NCBI GenBank assembly: GCA_041653875.1
Contig: JBAZEM010000026.1
Coordinates: 1-34,718 of the forward strand
Origin: VSJD01 sp041653875
GTDB taxonomy: Bacteria > Verrucomicrobiota > Kiritimatiellia > JAAZAB01
Length of the DNA stretch: 34,718 nt
Direction: 5' to 3'
In this document: positions 7,635 to 15,889 of the stretch, piece after piece
Layout of the letters: each line of letters starts with the position of its first letter
How positions within the stretch are numbered: the first letter of the stretch is position 1
Notes under the pieces: generated by a model
What the model saw: only the letters and a program-made list of their open reading frames with translations
What the model was told of the DNA's origin: nothing
Databases searched by the model: none
Position numbers and translations under genes: made by a program

Positions 7635-8894
7635 TTATCCGCGGAGTTTGACGTGCGGCCGGGCGCCGTAGTGAATTTGCGCCGCATCGCCGGCATTCAG
7701 AATGGAGAGCCGGGCGGCTTCGACCACAAGTTCGTTGATGGCGCTGTTGGCCGGCGTGGCAATGAGGCCCTTACGATCCACTGCCTGGATGATCTCGCGC
7801 CGCTTGGTCAGGGCCGGAGCGTCACCCAGCCCGGCCACCTCGTTTTCCATGCGATGGATGGTGTTGATCGTGGCGGCCACCGAATCGAATCCGTATCCGA
7901 CCGGCTTGAAGCCCTCGCCCTCCCAGGGCACCAGCCGATAGAAATCGGGATTGATGTAATTGTAATGCGATCCCGCACAACCGATGCCTTCCAGATAGCT
8001 GTGCGCAACGCCGCGGAACTGGTCGTCATGCAGGATCATGCCGGTCTTGCCCTTGCCCTCGCAGAACATTGTCAGGCACTGCTCGTTGCTGCCGGCGCCG
8101 TCGTCCGGATAGCCCAGCCCGTTGGTTACCGAAAGGATCGCGTCATTTTCAAAGCGCACACGGCCGTTGGTCCACATAAAGCCCTCGTTGCCGTTCGGGA
8201 ACTTACCCTTGATGCCCGCCACAGACACTTCGACCGGTTTCAGGCCGGTAATGAAATACACCAGGTCCACATAATGACAGCCGACATAGACAAACGGATC
8301 GGTTCTATCCGCCGTAAACCAGTTCTGGAAATTGGATGAGCGGTAATAATAAGGTTCGATCAGTTTGGCTTCGCCCATGACAAATTCGCCAAAATGGCCG
8401 AGGCCATACTGCCGTTTGGCAATCAACGAGCGGCGATCGAAGCGTTTATGATACTCGACGCCCACAAACAGGCCTCTTTCCAGCGCCAATTTTTCGATTT
8501 CCATGGCCTGTTCGTGCTTAAGCACCAGGGGCTTCACGCACAGCACGTTCTGATTGGCCAGCAATGCCTCCTTGACCACCGCGTAATGGAACTGATCCGG
8601 CATGGCCACGACTACGGCTTGACGCGGCGGCATCCCGGCCAGAACCTGCTTGAAGAGGTCCGGAAAATTCTTGTCCGGCGCTTCGCTCAGGGCCGGATAA
8701 GGGGTAAAACTCTGTCCGGGAAACGCCTGGCAGATTTCCGGCGATTCCTTGAGTGTTTTCAGCGGCGGGGTATTGAGCGCACAGATGCTCAGGCGCCCCA
8801 CCACGCCGGTCCGCTGCAGATGATAAATGGACGGCAGAATCAGGTCGTGCGTGATCATACCGCCGCCGATTATGGTGACATCGATTGGTTTCAT
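7635..8894 (-). CDS. Gfo/Idh/MocA family oxidoreductase
   Basis: This is a 419-residue NAD(P)-dependent sugar dehydrogenase-like protein. The N-terminal Rossmann motif is IIGGGMITHD, and the segment NVLCVKPLVLKHEQA corresponds to the family EKP motif with Val replacing Glu. The substrate-side segment VYVGCHYVDLVYF holds the conserved His-x-x-Asp of the C-terminal domain. AAGGA five bases upstream supports the ATG. It has its own promoter candidate (8938-8965) and is not contiguous with the sugar operon further right, because exonuclease III intervenes. The substrate is unknown; myo-inositol, glucosamine or uronate derivatives are all possible within the family. No signal peptide is seen. Confidence 0.85.
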   Translation of the reverse strand: MKPIDVTIIGGGMITHDLILPSIYHLQRTGVVGRLSICALNTPPLKTLKESPEICQAFPGQSFTPYPALSEAPDKNFPDLFKQVLAGMPPRQAVVVAMPDQFHYAVVKEALLANQNVLCVKPLVLKHEQAMEIEKLALERGLFVGVEYHKRFDRRSLIAKRQYGLGHFGEFVMGEAKLIEPYYYRSSNFQNWFTADRTDPFVYVGCHYVDLVYFITGLKPVEVSVAGIKGKFPNGNEGFMWTNGRVRFENDAILSVTNGLGYPDDGAGSNEQCLTMFCEGKGKTGMILHDDQFRGVAHSYLEGIGCAGSHYNYINPDFYRLVPWEGEGFKPVGYGFDSVAATINTIHRMENEVAGLGDAPALTKRREIIQAVDRKGLIATPANSAINELVVEAARLSILNAGDAAQIHYGARPHVKLRG

Positions 8895-8937
8895 GGCTTC
8901 CTTTTGGCTGCGTTAGATGGCGAACGAATGAGCGGTT

Positions 8938-8965
8938 AATTTATTACATTTTTCCGGAATGTCAA
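8938..8965 (-). promoter_or_regulatory. Candidate promoter of the 7635-8894 oxidoreductase
   Basis: TTGACA (8965-8960), a 16-base spacer and TAAATT (8943-8938) on the minus strand. The spacer contains the palindrome TTCCGGAA, a possible operator. The leader would be about 36 nt. Confidence 0.5.
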
Positions 8966-9045
8966 CAGGGTTCGACGAATAAAGCTTGCCAACCCTGGCT
9001 GAATTCCATCATTATTTATCTATATTCAGGGATCACGCCATCATC

Positions 9046-9819
9046 ATGAAAATCGCCACGTTCAACGTCAATTCGATCCGCGCGCGGATCGGGGCCGTCA
9101 CCGACTGGCTGGCCGGGAATCAACCGGATGTCCTCTGCCTCCAGGAGACCAAAGCGCAGGACCAGGATTTTCCGATTGCGGAAATTGAAACTGCCGGCTA
9201 TCAGGTAATTTTTCGAGGCGCGAAGTCATACAACGGCGTGGCGATTCTTTCCAAGGTCAAGCCTGCCGACGTGCGCTTCGGCTTGGATGACGGCCTGGCG
9301 CCGGACGAAACCCGTCTGATCGCGGCCAGGCTCGGGCGCATCCAAGTGGTCAACACCTATGTCCCGCAAGGCCGCGACATCGAACACGAGATGTATCGAT
9401 ACAAACTCCAATGGTTCGAGCGGTTGCGGGAATGGTTTGACCGGCATTGCACACCCAAAATGCTCATAGTCTGGGTCGGCGATCTCAACGTGGCCCCGGA
9501 GGCCAAGGACATCCACAACGCGGACCAGCAGGAAAATCACGTCTGTTATCACAAGAGCGTACGCGAGGCGTTCGAGCGCACAAAGGCCTGGGGATTTGAA
9601 GATATTTTCCGAAAATACCATCCGGAAGGCGGGCAATACACTTTTTTCGATTACCGTACCGCGAACGCGGTCAAGCGCAACATGGGGTGGCGGGTGGACC
9701 ACATCCTGGCAACGCAACCGTTAGCCGCAAAGTCTTTGGCCAGCTACATCGATTTGGCGCCGCGCCTCAAACCCCAGGCCTCAGACCATACCGTGCTGGC
9801 GGCGGAATTTGAGGTGTGA
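9046..9819 (+). CDS. xth: Exodeoxyribonuclease III / AP endonuclease
   Basis: This EEP-fold nuclease of 257 residues cleaves at abasic sites in base excision repair and degrades 3' ends. The start MKIATFNVNSIRAR at 9046 is the usual family start; an upstream frame to 8986 adds an unrelated leader. Conserved motifs are LCLQETK (metal-binding Glu), NTYVPQG, WVGDLNVAPEAKDIHN (catalytic Asp/Asn), GWRVDHILAT and the terminal SDHTVLAAEF with the Asp-His pair. It is convergent with the kinase gene across an 84-bp gap of repeat-like DNA and divergent from the Gfo/Idh/MocA gene. No strong ribosome-binding site is visible. Confidence 0.93.
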   Translation: MKIATFNVNSIRARIGAVTDWLAGNQPDVLCLQETKAQDQDFPIAEIETAGYQVIFRGAKSYNGVAILSKVKPADVRFGLDDGLAPDETRLIAARLGRIQVVNTYVPQGRDIEHEMYRYKLQWFERLREWFDRHCTPKMLIVWVGDLNVAPEAKDIHNADQQENHVCYHKSVREAFERTKAWGFEDIFRKYHPEGGQYTFFDYRTANAVKRNMGWRVDHILATQPLAAKSLASYIDLAPRLKPQASDHTVLAAEFEV

Positions 9820-9903
9820 TTTTGTCTTCCGCGCTATGTGGGCCTGACCTGAATGGCGCTAAGACAAGCGCGAGACACACCACGCCAGAGGCGTGATCGC
9901 GCC

Positions 9904-11481
9904 CTACGAAACAAGTTTCCTGAACTTGGCATAGGCCTGGTCCCAGGCGGCGGTGTTGGCGGGCTTGAATTCCTTAATGGGGAAAGCTTGTTTGACGATC
10001 GGCAGGGCATCGCGCAGGGAACGGATAACATCCAGGCCCATGGCCTGCACCATGATATTACCCACGGCGGTGGCTTCCACGGGACCGGCCACCACTCGCA
10101 GCCCCAGGGCATCGGCGGTGAACTGGTTGAGCAATTCGTTCTGCGAGCCGCCGCCCACGATATGCACTTGGGCCGTCTTCTGGCCGCACACGGCGGAAAT
10201 ATTCTCATTGATCATCCGGTATTTGAGCGCCAGGTTTTCGTAGGCCATGCGCGCCAGGCCGCCGCGCGTCGCGGGCGCGCGTTGGCCGGTCTTCCGGCAA
10301 TACTCGACGAACGCCTTTTCCATGTCGGCCGGATTGTAGAAACCGGGATCGTCCGGATCCATGAAAGCCGCAAACGGCTCGGCGGCCTGCGCCTGAGCGT
10401 ACAGTTCGGCCCATTCCATTTCCTTGCCGTCGGCATCGCGCCAGGCCCGCCGCAGTTCATGCACCAGCCAGCCGCCCATGCAGTTTTTCAGCAGGCGAAT
10501 ATTGCCGATTCCGCCCTCGTTGCTGAGATTGGCCGCCAAGGCCTGCTTGGTCGTGATCGGCTCCGGCACCAGTTTGCCCACCAGCGACCACGTTCCCGAA
10601 CTGATGATCAATGCCGCGCGCGGGTCGTCCACCGGCGCGGCGGCAAAAGCGCTGGCGGTGTCATGGGCGCCGACGGCCACCAGGCCGGCCGCATTCAAAC
10701 CGACCGCTTCCGCGACAGCCGGCTGAAGTTTGCCTATCACCGCGCCGGGCGCCACAATCTCCGGCAAAATCTCCGGCGGAATGCCCAACTTATCCAGGAT
10801 TTCGCCGCTCCAGGTTTTAGACTTGGCGTCCATCAACTGAGTAATGCTGGCCCAGGACGAATCCACCTTGACGATCCCTCCCAGATAATAATAAAAGAGC
10901 GATGGGATCGGCACATACCGGCAACCGGGCGATGATAGAAGGTGCTTGCGGTTCTGAAGGAACCAGAGTATCTGGTTGCTGACATTGAACGGCTGAAAAT
11001 GGATGCCGGTAATGGCGTAAATCCGTTCGGCCGGGATGCGCGCCGTGACCTGGTCGATCATGGCGTCCAGACGGCGGTCGCGATAAGCATAGACCTTGCC
11101 CAGCATATCGCCGTCGGCGGTGATAAACTGGCCGTCCGCGCCCCAGGTATCGATGCCGATGGCATCCAGGCTGTCGGCCACTTCGCGCCGGTAGGCGCGC
11201 AGGCCGGCAAGGATATTGGCGTAAATGAGCGTGTCGTCCCAAACCATGCGCTCCACGGATTGGCCCGCGCGGTTGGGCAGATGGAATGAAACGCTTTCGT
11301 AGGCAAATCGGTGAACCTCGCGCATGGAGAAGGCGCCGTTTTCGAATACTCCGGCGAAACACTTGCCGCCCGAGGCGCCCAGATCGACCGCCAGGAACCG
11401 GGCTGATTTTCGATTTCCGACCCGCCTGCATCGCTGAGCGAAGCACTGCGGGCAGGTTTCTGATTTTCGATTTTTAATCAC
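9904..11481 (-). CDS. FGGY-family carbohydrate kinase, rhamnulokinase-like
   Basis: This is predicted to phosphorylate a ketose (L-rhamnulose or L-fuculose type) at C1 using ATP. The FGGY phosphate-1 motif is AVDLGASGGKCF, followed by GIDTWGADGQF, VGAHDTASAFAA, IISSGTWSLVG and the adenosine motif HIVGGGSQNELL. The only in-frame start I find is GTG at 11481. This leaves about 28 residues before the kinase fold, encoded by a palindromic repeat flanked by AATCGAAAATCAG copies (11400-11480). The repeat has therefore either extended the protein or replaced its original start. It is the last gene of the five-gene minus-strand operon and pairs with the class II aldolase: kinase product, then cleavage to DHAP and an aldehyde. 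The exact sugar is not determined. Confidence 0.87.
   Translation of the reverse strand: MIKNRKSETCPQCFAQRCRRVGNRKSARFLAVDLGASGGKCFAGVFENGAFSMREVHRFAYESVSFHLPNRAGQSVERMVWDDTLIYANILAGLRAYRREVADSLDAIGIDTWGADGQFITADGDMLGKVYAYRDRRLDAMIDQVTARIPAERIYAITGIHFQPFNVSNQILWFLQNRKHLLSSPGCRYVPIPSLFYYYLGGIVKVDSSWASITQLMDAKSKTWSGEILDKLGIPPEILPEIVAPGAVIGKLQPAVAEAVGLNAAGLVAVGAHDTASAFAAAPVDDPRAALIISSGTWSLVGKLVPEPITTKQALAANLSNEGGIGNIRLLKNCMGGWLVHELRRAWRDADGKEMEWAELYAQAQAAEPFAAFMDPDDPGFYNPADMEKAFVEYCRKTGQRAPATRGGLARMAYENLALKYRMINENISAVCGQKTAQVHIVGGGSQNELLNQFTADALGLRVVAGPVEATAVGNIMVQAMGLDVIRSLRDALPIVKQAFPIKEFKPANTAAWDQAYAKFRKLVS
11400..11480. repeat. Palindromic repeat inside the kinase 5' end
   Basis: The core 11421-11456 (CCCGCCTGCA ... 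GCACTGCGGGCAGG) is a short relative of the repeats at 6801 and 26765. It is flanked on both sides by direct copies of CTGATTTTCGATTT, as if inserted into, or expanded with, an iterated word. A similar word is present near 15610-15660. Confidence 0.75.
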
Positions 11482-11569
11482 AAGCTTCCCGCATAATCGT
11501 GCTTGCCTATCTGTTCCGGCCTCAGATTTTCCATTCGATATAGCGCGGTGGGCATTGGGCGTTTGCCTC

Positions 11570-11664
11570 TGTTCCCCGGCCCACAGCCTTCAGCCTACGG
11601 CCCTCTTTTCCAGTCTGGCGTCCCTGCTTCGCCAAGGCTTCGCAGGGCAGGCCGGCGTCCGATT
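11570..11664. repeat. Repeat-filled gap between SDR and kinase genes
   Basis: This gap holds CAGCCTTCAGCCTACGG and a hairpin at about 11619-11648 with arms CCCTGCTTCGCC / GGCTTCGCAGGG. The hairpin matches, in reverse orientation, the element inside the E2 linker at 3965-3993. Repeat DNA abuts the SDR stop codon. Confidence 0.65.
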
Positions 11665-12450
11665 TCAGCGCATCTCCTGCCCGCCGGTCACGTTGATGGC
11701 CTGACCGGTCATATAGCCGGCCTGTTCCGAGGCCAGGAACATCACCACATTGCAGACATCTTCATACACGCACCCGCGCCGCATGGGGACCTGCTCGATG
11801 TATTTCTGCCGCACTGCGGCCTCGGTAATCCCCTGGTTCTGGGCATACTGTTTGAACAGACTGTTGACCCACAACGGCGAATCCAGCATGTTGCCCGGGC
11901 AAACGGCGTTGACCCGCACGCCCAGCGCGGCCATTTCCAGCGCCGCACTCTGCACAAGCCCGATCCCGCCGAACTTGGAAGCGGCATAAGCCGAATTCTT
12001 GAACGAGCCCTTTTTGCCCGACTTGGAATTGATTTGGACATAGGCGCCGCTCTTCTGGCGCGCCATGACCCGCAAGGCGTACTTCATGCAGATCATCTGT
12101 CCCACCAGGTTGACCTCCATGACCTTGCGCCATTTGGCGACATCGAACTCCGTAATGGGACCCGAAATGAGAATGCCGGCATTGGCCACAAAAACGTCTA
12201 TGCCGTCGAACAGTTGGACGGCTGTTTCCACCAGCGCGGCCACATCGCCCTCCACGGTCACATCGCAGACCATGCTATCGATTTTGTCGCCATAGGTTGC
12301 CTGGAGTGTATTTACCGTCGCGGCAATCTGCTTCTCCTGGATATCGGCAACCAGGACGCGGCAACCTTCCTTCAGCAGTCGCGCCGTGAGGGCTTCGCCC
12401 AATCCCTGCGCTCCGCCGGTAATTACGGCCCGTTTATCTTGCAACATCAT
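11665..12450 (-). CDS. Short-chain dehydrogenase, SrlD-like (sorbitol-6-phosphate dehydrogenase type)
   Basis: This is an NAD(P)-dependent SDR of 261 residues. The start is set at MMLQDKRAVITGG (12450); the frame upstream to 12504 overlaps the end of the alcohol dehydrogenase gene and is not homologous. The cofactor motif is TGGAQGLGE, the structural motif is NAG, and the active site is Ser in INSKSGKKGS plus Tyr-x-x-x-Lys in AYAASKFGG. The C-terminal half closely follows E. coli SrlD as I remember it, including VPMRRGCVYEDV and TGQAINVTGGQ. The family oxidises hexitol phosphates to ketose phosphates or related polyols. It is the fourth operon gene, 43 bp after the zinc dehydrogenase stop. 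The in vivo substrate is uncertain. Confidence 0.88.
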   Translation of the reverse strand: MMLQDKRAVITGGAQGLGEALTARLLKEGCRVLVADIQEKQIAATVNTLQATYGDKIDSMVCDVTVEGDVAALVETAVQLFDGIDVFVANAGILISGPITEFDVAKWRKVMEVNLVGQMICMKYALRVMARQKSGAYVQINSKSGKKGSFKNSAYAASKFGGIGLVQSAALEMAALGVRVNAVCPGNMLDSPLWVNSLFKQYAQNQGITEAAVRQKYIEQVPMRRGCVYEDVCNVVMFLASEQAGYMTGQAINVTGGQEMR

Positions 12451-12493
12451 TTTTTTGCTCCGCAAAAAAAACATGGATTCTACGGAGTAGAAT

Positions 12494-13540
12494 CTACGGC
12501 ACAATCACGATTTTCAACGACCCGCAGGCCGGATCGGCCTGGGTTTTGACGGCTTCGTTGAACCGGTCCAGACTGAAACGATGGGTCACCAGCGGACGAG
12601 CGTCAATCTTGCCGGCCACCAGGAAATCGCGCGCCTGCAGATATTCCGCCTGCGAGGAGCTGTTGGCGCCGTGCAAGTTCAGCTCGTAATAATGGATCCG
12701 GTTCGTGTCCAGGGGCAGCACCGGATCGGATTTAGGCATACCGGCAAAGATGGAAAGATGCCCCGCGCGGCGCAAAAGGTTGAGACCGACCCCCACCAGC
12801 GCTTTCACGGATGCCGCCACGACCACGGCATCCACACCGCGCCCGCCGGTGGCGGTCTTGACCCATTCAGCCGGACTGTTGACGCCCGAATTAATCAGAT
12901 CGTCGAACGGCAGTCCCAATTTTTTCAGCAGGTCCAACCGCGCCGCGGACACGTCCATAATAGTGATGCGTTTTGCGCCGCGCGCGCGGGCCACAAGGCC
13001 GTTGAGCACGCCGATAATCCCGCCGCCGAAAATCACGATATGTTCGGTCTGTTCCAGGGGGATGTATTTCATGCCGTTGACGCAGCAACTCAGGGGCTCG
13101 ATCAGCGTGCCGGTCTCGGCCGGCAGATCGGCCGGAATCGGGATCAGGCACCCCTGATCCACGGCCACTTTAGGCATGACCATGTATTCGGCGAACCCGC
13201 CGTTAAACTGGTACCCCATGGCGACAAACCCCTTTTCGCAGAGGTTCTCGCGGTGGATTTTACACATCGGACACCGGCCGCAGCCGATGACCGTCTGCAC
13301 AATGAAACGCCGGCCTTTCTCGATCGCTTTAACCCCTGCCCCGACCTCCGCCACCGTGCCGGTGATTTCATGGCCCACGACATTAACATCCACGTGTTTT
13401 TCGCCCGAAAGCACGCGCTGATCGGTGCCGCACAACGCGCAGGCCTCAATTTTCAACAACACCTCGCCGGCGCCCGGCGCCGGCGTCGGCACGTCTTCCA
13501 CGACAATCACGCCCGGTTTTTTAATCACAGCCGCTTTCAT
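12494..13540 (-). CDS. Zinc-dependent medium-chain alcohol/polyol dehydrogenase
   Basis: The 348-residue protein oxidises a secondary alcohol of a polyol or sugar with NAD(P). The catalytic zinc ligands are in CALCGTD (Cys37) and VVGHE (His-Glu near 57-58). The structural zinc loop GCGRCPMCKIHRENLCE has four Cys. The cofactor motif is IFGGGIIGVLNG. Overall it resembles sorbitol/L-iditol or L-threonine dehydrogenases. AAGGAG lies inside the end of the preceding Gfo/Idh/MocA gene, with only 4 bp between the two genes, so they are translationally close. Together with the SDR it could supply the ketose that the kinase uses, since no isomerase gene is present. Confidence 0.9.
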   Translation of the reverse strand: MKAAVIKKPGVIVVEDVPTPAPGAGEVLLKIEACALCGTDQRVLSGEKHVDVNVVGHEITGTVAEVGAGVKAIEKGRRFIVQTVIGCGRCPMCKIHRENLCEKGFVAMGYQFNGGFAEYMVMPKVAVDQGCLIPIPADLPAETGTLIEPLSCCVNGMKYIPLEQTEHIVIFGGGIIGVLNGLVARARGAKRITIMDVSAARLDLLKKLGLPFDDLINSGVNSPAEWVKTATGGRGVDAVVVAASVKALVGVGLNLLRRAGHLSIFAGMPKSDPVLPLDTNRIHYYELNLHGANSSSQAEYLQARDFLVAGKIDARPLVTHRFSLDRFNEAVKTQADPACGSLKIVIVP

Positions 13541-13544
13541 AAAT

Positions 13545-14873
13545 TCACCACTCCTTCATCGGGGTCATTTTCACCGGTGGAATGCGTTTGACCAAACTGT
13601 CGATCCGCACCGGCCGGCCGGTGCGCATACTCTTATTCGCGGCGATCCCGGTCAGGATGCTCATGGCGCCGCCGGCCACATCCGCTGAGCGCAGATAGGG
13701 ATCCCGGCGCGGGCGCGACGAAAAAATATCGGCCAACAACGGGTAATCGCCGCCGCCATGTCCGCCCTTGGCAACGGCCACCTTGATACTCCTGGCCGGT
13801 TTGAAATGCGGGTACAGCCGGATTTTTGTGCCGTTCGGAATGGTTTCGCCCGGCACCCGGCCGTCGCCGCTGATATAAACGCTTTCCACGCAATCGTGCT
13901 CCAGGCGTCCGCGGGTCCCGTTGAATGCGACCTGATAGCCTTCCCAGGGCATAAAGGCGTTGAGGGAATACGACATGAAGGCGCCCGTATTATAGCGCAC
14001 CACCAAGTTCATCGTATCTTCAATATCAATCGTCTTGTCGAACACGCACCGATCCCTGAAGTAGCCGTCATAGCGCTCGCAATCCAGGTACATTTCTTTC
14101 ATGGAAACTGATTTCTTAATGTCGAGATAAAATTTGCACTGCTTTCGGCAACGGCAGGTCAGGCAGCGCTCGGCGTGCCCCTGCAAACCCAGCTTCCCGG
14201 CCATGCCGGTGTCGGCGCCGTAGAACCGGCGCGCGCCCATGGCAAACACCTCCACGGGACTGGCCGAAATCCACCAGTTGATCAGGTCAAAATGGTGCGT
14301 GGCCTTGTGCACTATCAGCCCGCCGGAATTTTTCTTTTCCCGATGCCAGCGGCGGAAATAATCGGCGCCATGACTCGTATTCAGAAGCCAGCTGAAATCC
14401 ACGGAAAGCACCTTGCCGATGACGCCGCGCATCAGCATATCCTTGACCTGCATGCGCGGCGGCGAATAACGGTAATTGAACGTCACGCGCACCCGGCGGC
14501 CGGTCCGGCGGGCAACGTCAACGATGCGCTGGCATTTCTTCGCGTCGATGGTCATGGGTTTCTCGGTGACCACGTCGCAGCCGAGCTCCATGGCCCGGAC
14601 AATGTAACGGTCGTGGGTGCAATCGCGCGAGGTGACAATGACCGCATCGGGCTTCTGTTCGCGGATCATGCGGTCGAATTCGGTGTCGAGATAGGTCGGC
14701 GCCGGGCGGCCTTTATAGTTGTTGACGATCAAGCGGTTGCGCAATTCCATGCGCCCGCGGTTATTGTCGCAAATCCCGACCAATTCCGCTTCCTTCGGAA
14801 ACTCCTGCACTATGGCTTGCGTGTACATTTCCGAGCGGCCGCCCACACCCACCTGCGCATATCTTTTTTTCAT
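13545..14873 (-). CDS. Gfo/Idh/MocA oxidoreductase with an internal Cys cluster
   Basis: The 442-residue NAD(P)-dependent oxidoreductase has N-terminal GVGGRSEMY, the conserved TEKPMTI (Glu-Lys-Pro at 104-106) and THHFDLINWW with the family His-His-x-Asp. Around residues 237-246 a Cys cluster (C-x2-C-x-C-x3-C) follows a segment with no close counterpart in classical members, and two further Cys occur about 20-40 residues later. The cluster could bind zinc or an iron-sulfur centre. It is the second gene of the sugar operon, 72 bp after the aldolase and 4 bp before the zinc dehydrogenase. The likely role is a sugar or sugar-acid redox step; the substrate is unknown. Confidence 0.87.
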   Translation of the reverse strand: MKKRYAQVGVGGRSEMYTQAIVQEFPKEAELVGICDNNRGRMELRNRLIVNNYKGRPAPTYLDTEFDRMIREQKPDAVIVTSRDCTHDRYIVRAMELGCDVVTEKPMTIDAKKCQRIVDVARRTGRRVRVTFNYRYSPPRMQVKDMLMRGVIGKVLSVDFSWLLNTSHGADYFRRWHREKKNSGGLIVHKATHHFDLINWWISASPVEVFAMGARRFYGADTGMAGKLGLQGHAERCLTCRCRKQCKFYLDIKKSVSMKEMYLDCERYDGYFRDRCVFDKTIDIEDTMNLVVRYNTGAFMSYSLNAFMPWEGYQVAFNGTRGRLEHDCVESVYISGDGRVPGETIPNGTKIRLYPHFKPARSIKVAVAKGGHGGGDYPLLADIFSSRPRRDPYLRSADVAGGAMSILTGIAANKSMRTGRPVRIDSLVKRIPPVKMTPMKEW

Positions 14874-14945
14874 TGGCCCTTTCTTGATTTGTTTTCGCTT
14901 GCCTCCGATCCGGCGTCTGTCGTCTGTTGTCAGGCGTCCGTCTTC

Positions 14946-15599
14946 TTACCCGCCGGCTTCCACCATTTTCGTGCGATGTTTGACCGCGGGAAGCGCGAGG
15001 ATTTCACGGGCCTGGCGCTGAGTTAGAAATTTTGGCCGGCCCACCACGCAGGCGGCCACAAGCGATTTGGCCGCATCCTCCACCACGACAACGCGGAAGT
15101 AAGCTTGTTTCTGGGTGGCGCCAACCGCCAGCACGCCGTGATTGACCATGAAAATCGTGTCGCAGGTCCGGGCCTTTTTGCCCATGGCATCCGCCAACCT
15201 TTGCGTCGTGGGCGTCACATAGGGAACAGTGCCCGTGCGGCCCAAGTCGTTGACGAACTCCGCAAACATCGGCCGCAGGGTGATGCCCGCCGTAATCGCG
15301 CCCGAGGCCCACGGGGAATGGGTGTGAAAAATGGCGTTCACGTCCGGGCGCACGCGATACACCGCCAGGTGCATGTTCACTTCCGAGGTCGGCTTGCGCT
15401 CGCCCTTGACTTGCCGGCCGGTTTCAAGGTCCATGCCGCACAAATCCGCCGGGACCATTTCATCCAGGGCCAGGCCGCTGGGTTTCATCCAGATGATGTT
15501 TCCATCCCGCGCGCTGATATTGCCGCCGGCGCCGGCCACCAGCCGGGCCTGGACAATTTTTTTTCCGTAATTGACAAGTTCGGTGCGAATCGAATCCAT
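14946..15599 (-). CDS. Class II aldolase (L-fuculose/L-rhamnulose phosphate aldolase family)
   Basis: The 217-residue zinc aldolase cleaves a ketose-1-phosphate to dihydroxyacetone phosphate and an aldehyde such as lactaldehyde. Zinc ligands are His92 and His94 in FHTHS and His154 in VNHGV; the catalytic acid is Glu73 in TSEVNMHL. GGNISAR and KPSG form the phosphate-binding part. The start at 15599 is chosen because AGGAG lies six bases upstream; the frame continues to 15683 but that part is repeat-derived. It is the first gene of the operon, with a promoter candidate at 15729-15756 and a palindrome at 15694-15710. Family members also include epimerases (AraD) and dehydratases (MtnB), so the aldolase call leans on the kinase partner. 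Confidence 0.87.
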   Translation of the reverse strand: MDSIRTELVNYGKKIVQARLVAGAGGNISARDGNIIWMKPSGLALDEMVPADLCGMDLETGRQVKGERKPTSEVNMHLAVYRVRPDVNAIFHTHSPWASGAITAGITLRPMFAEFVNDLGRTGTVPYVTPTTQRLADAMGKKARTCDTIFMVNHGVLAVGATQKQAYFRVVVVEDAAKSLVAACVVGRPKFLTQRQAREILALPAVKHRTKMVEAGG

Positions 15600-15693
15600 T
15601 TTCATCTCCTGTTGGCGGAATTGCCGATTTTGATTCCCGATTTCCGATCGCTGATTTTGGCCCCTGATCTCCGACTTCCGCATCTTGCATTCG

Positions 15694-15710
15694 ATGCGCC
15701 ATCAGCGCAT
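15694..15710. promoter_or_regulatory. Candidate operator of the sugar operon
   Basis: The perfect inverted repeat ATGCGC-catca-GCGCAT lies just downstream of the predicted start of the aldolase-led operon, a position where a repressor would block transcription. No regulator gene is in the window. Confidence 0.4.
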
Positions 15711-15728
15711 AACGCGCCATGCGGCAGA

Positions 15729-15756
15729 ACAATAGCCGTTTTTAAACCAGCGTCAA
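15729..15756 (-). promoter_or_regulatory. Candidate promoter of the sugar operon
   Basis: TTGACG (15756-15751), a 16-base spacer and TATTGT (15734-15729) on the minus strand. The leader would be about 120 nt and includes the operator-like palindrome and repeat-like DNA (about 15610-15675). Confidence 0.5.
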
Positions 15757-15889
15757 GAAATACCCGGATCGCCCGCGCAAATTTCTTGATTCGCGCCATT
15801 GTTTGGCCTAATGTTTGCTTTTTCAATTCCACGGACAACCCTCGACCGCGAAAAATCCGGTCGAATAATCCGCAAGCGATCGCTGAATC

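Noticed and set aside
7463..7696. Minus-strand frame over tRNA-Ile with an LDLNQRPKDYESSALTN ending
   Set aside because: That ending is the usual artefact of translating the complement of a tRNA; the rest is also antisense or repeat DNA.
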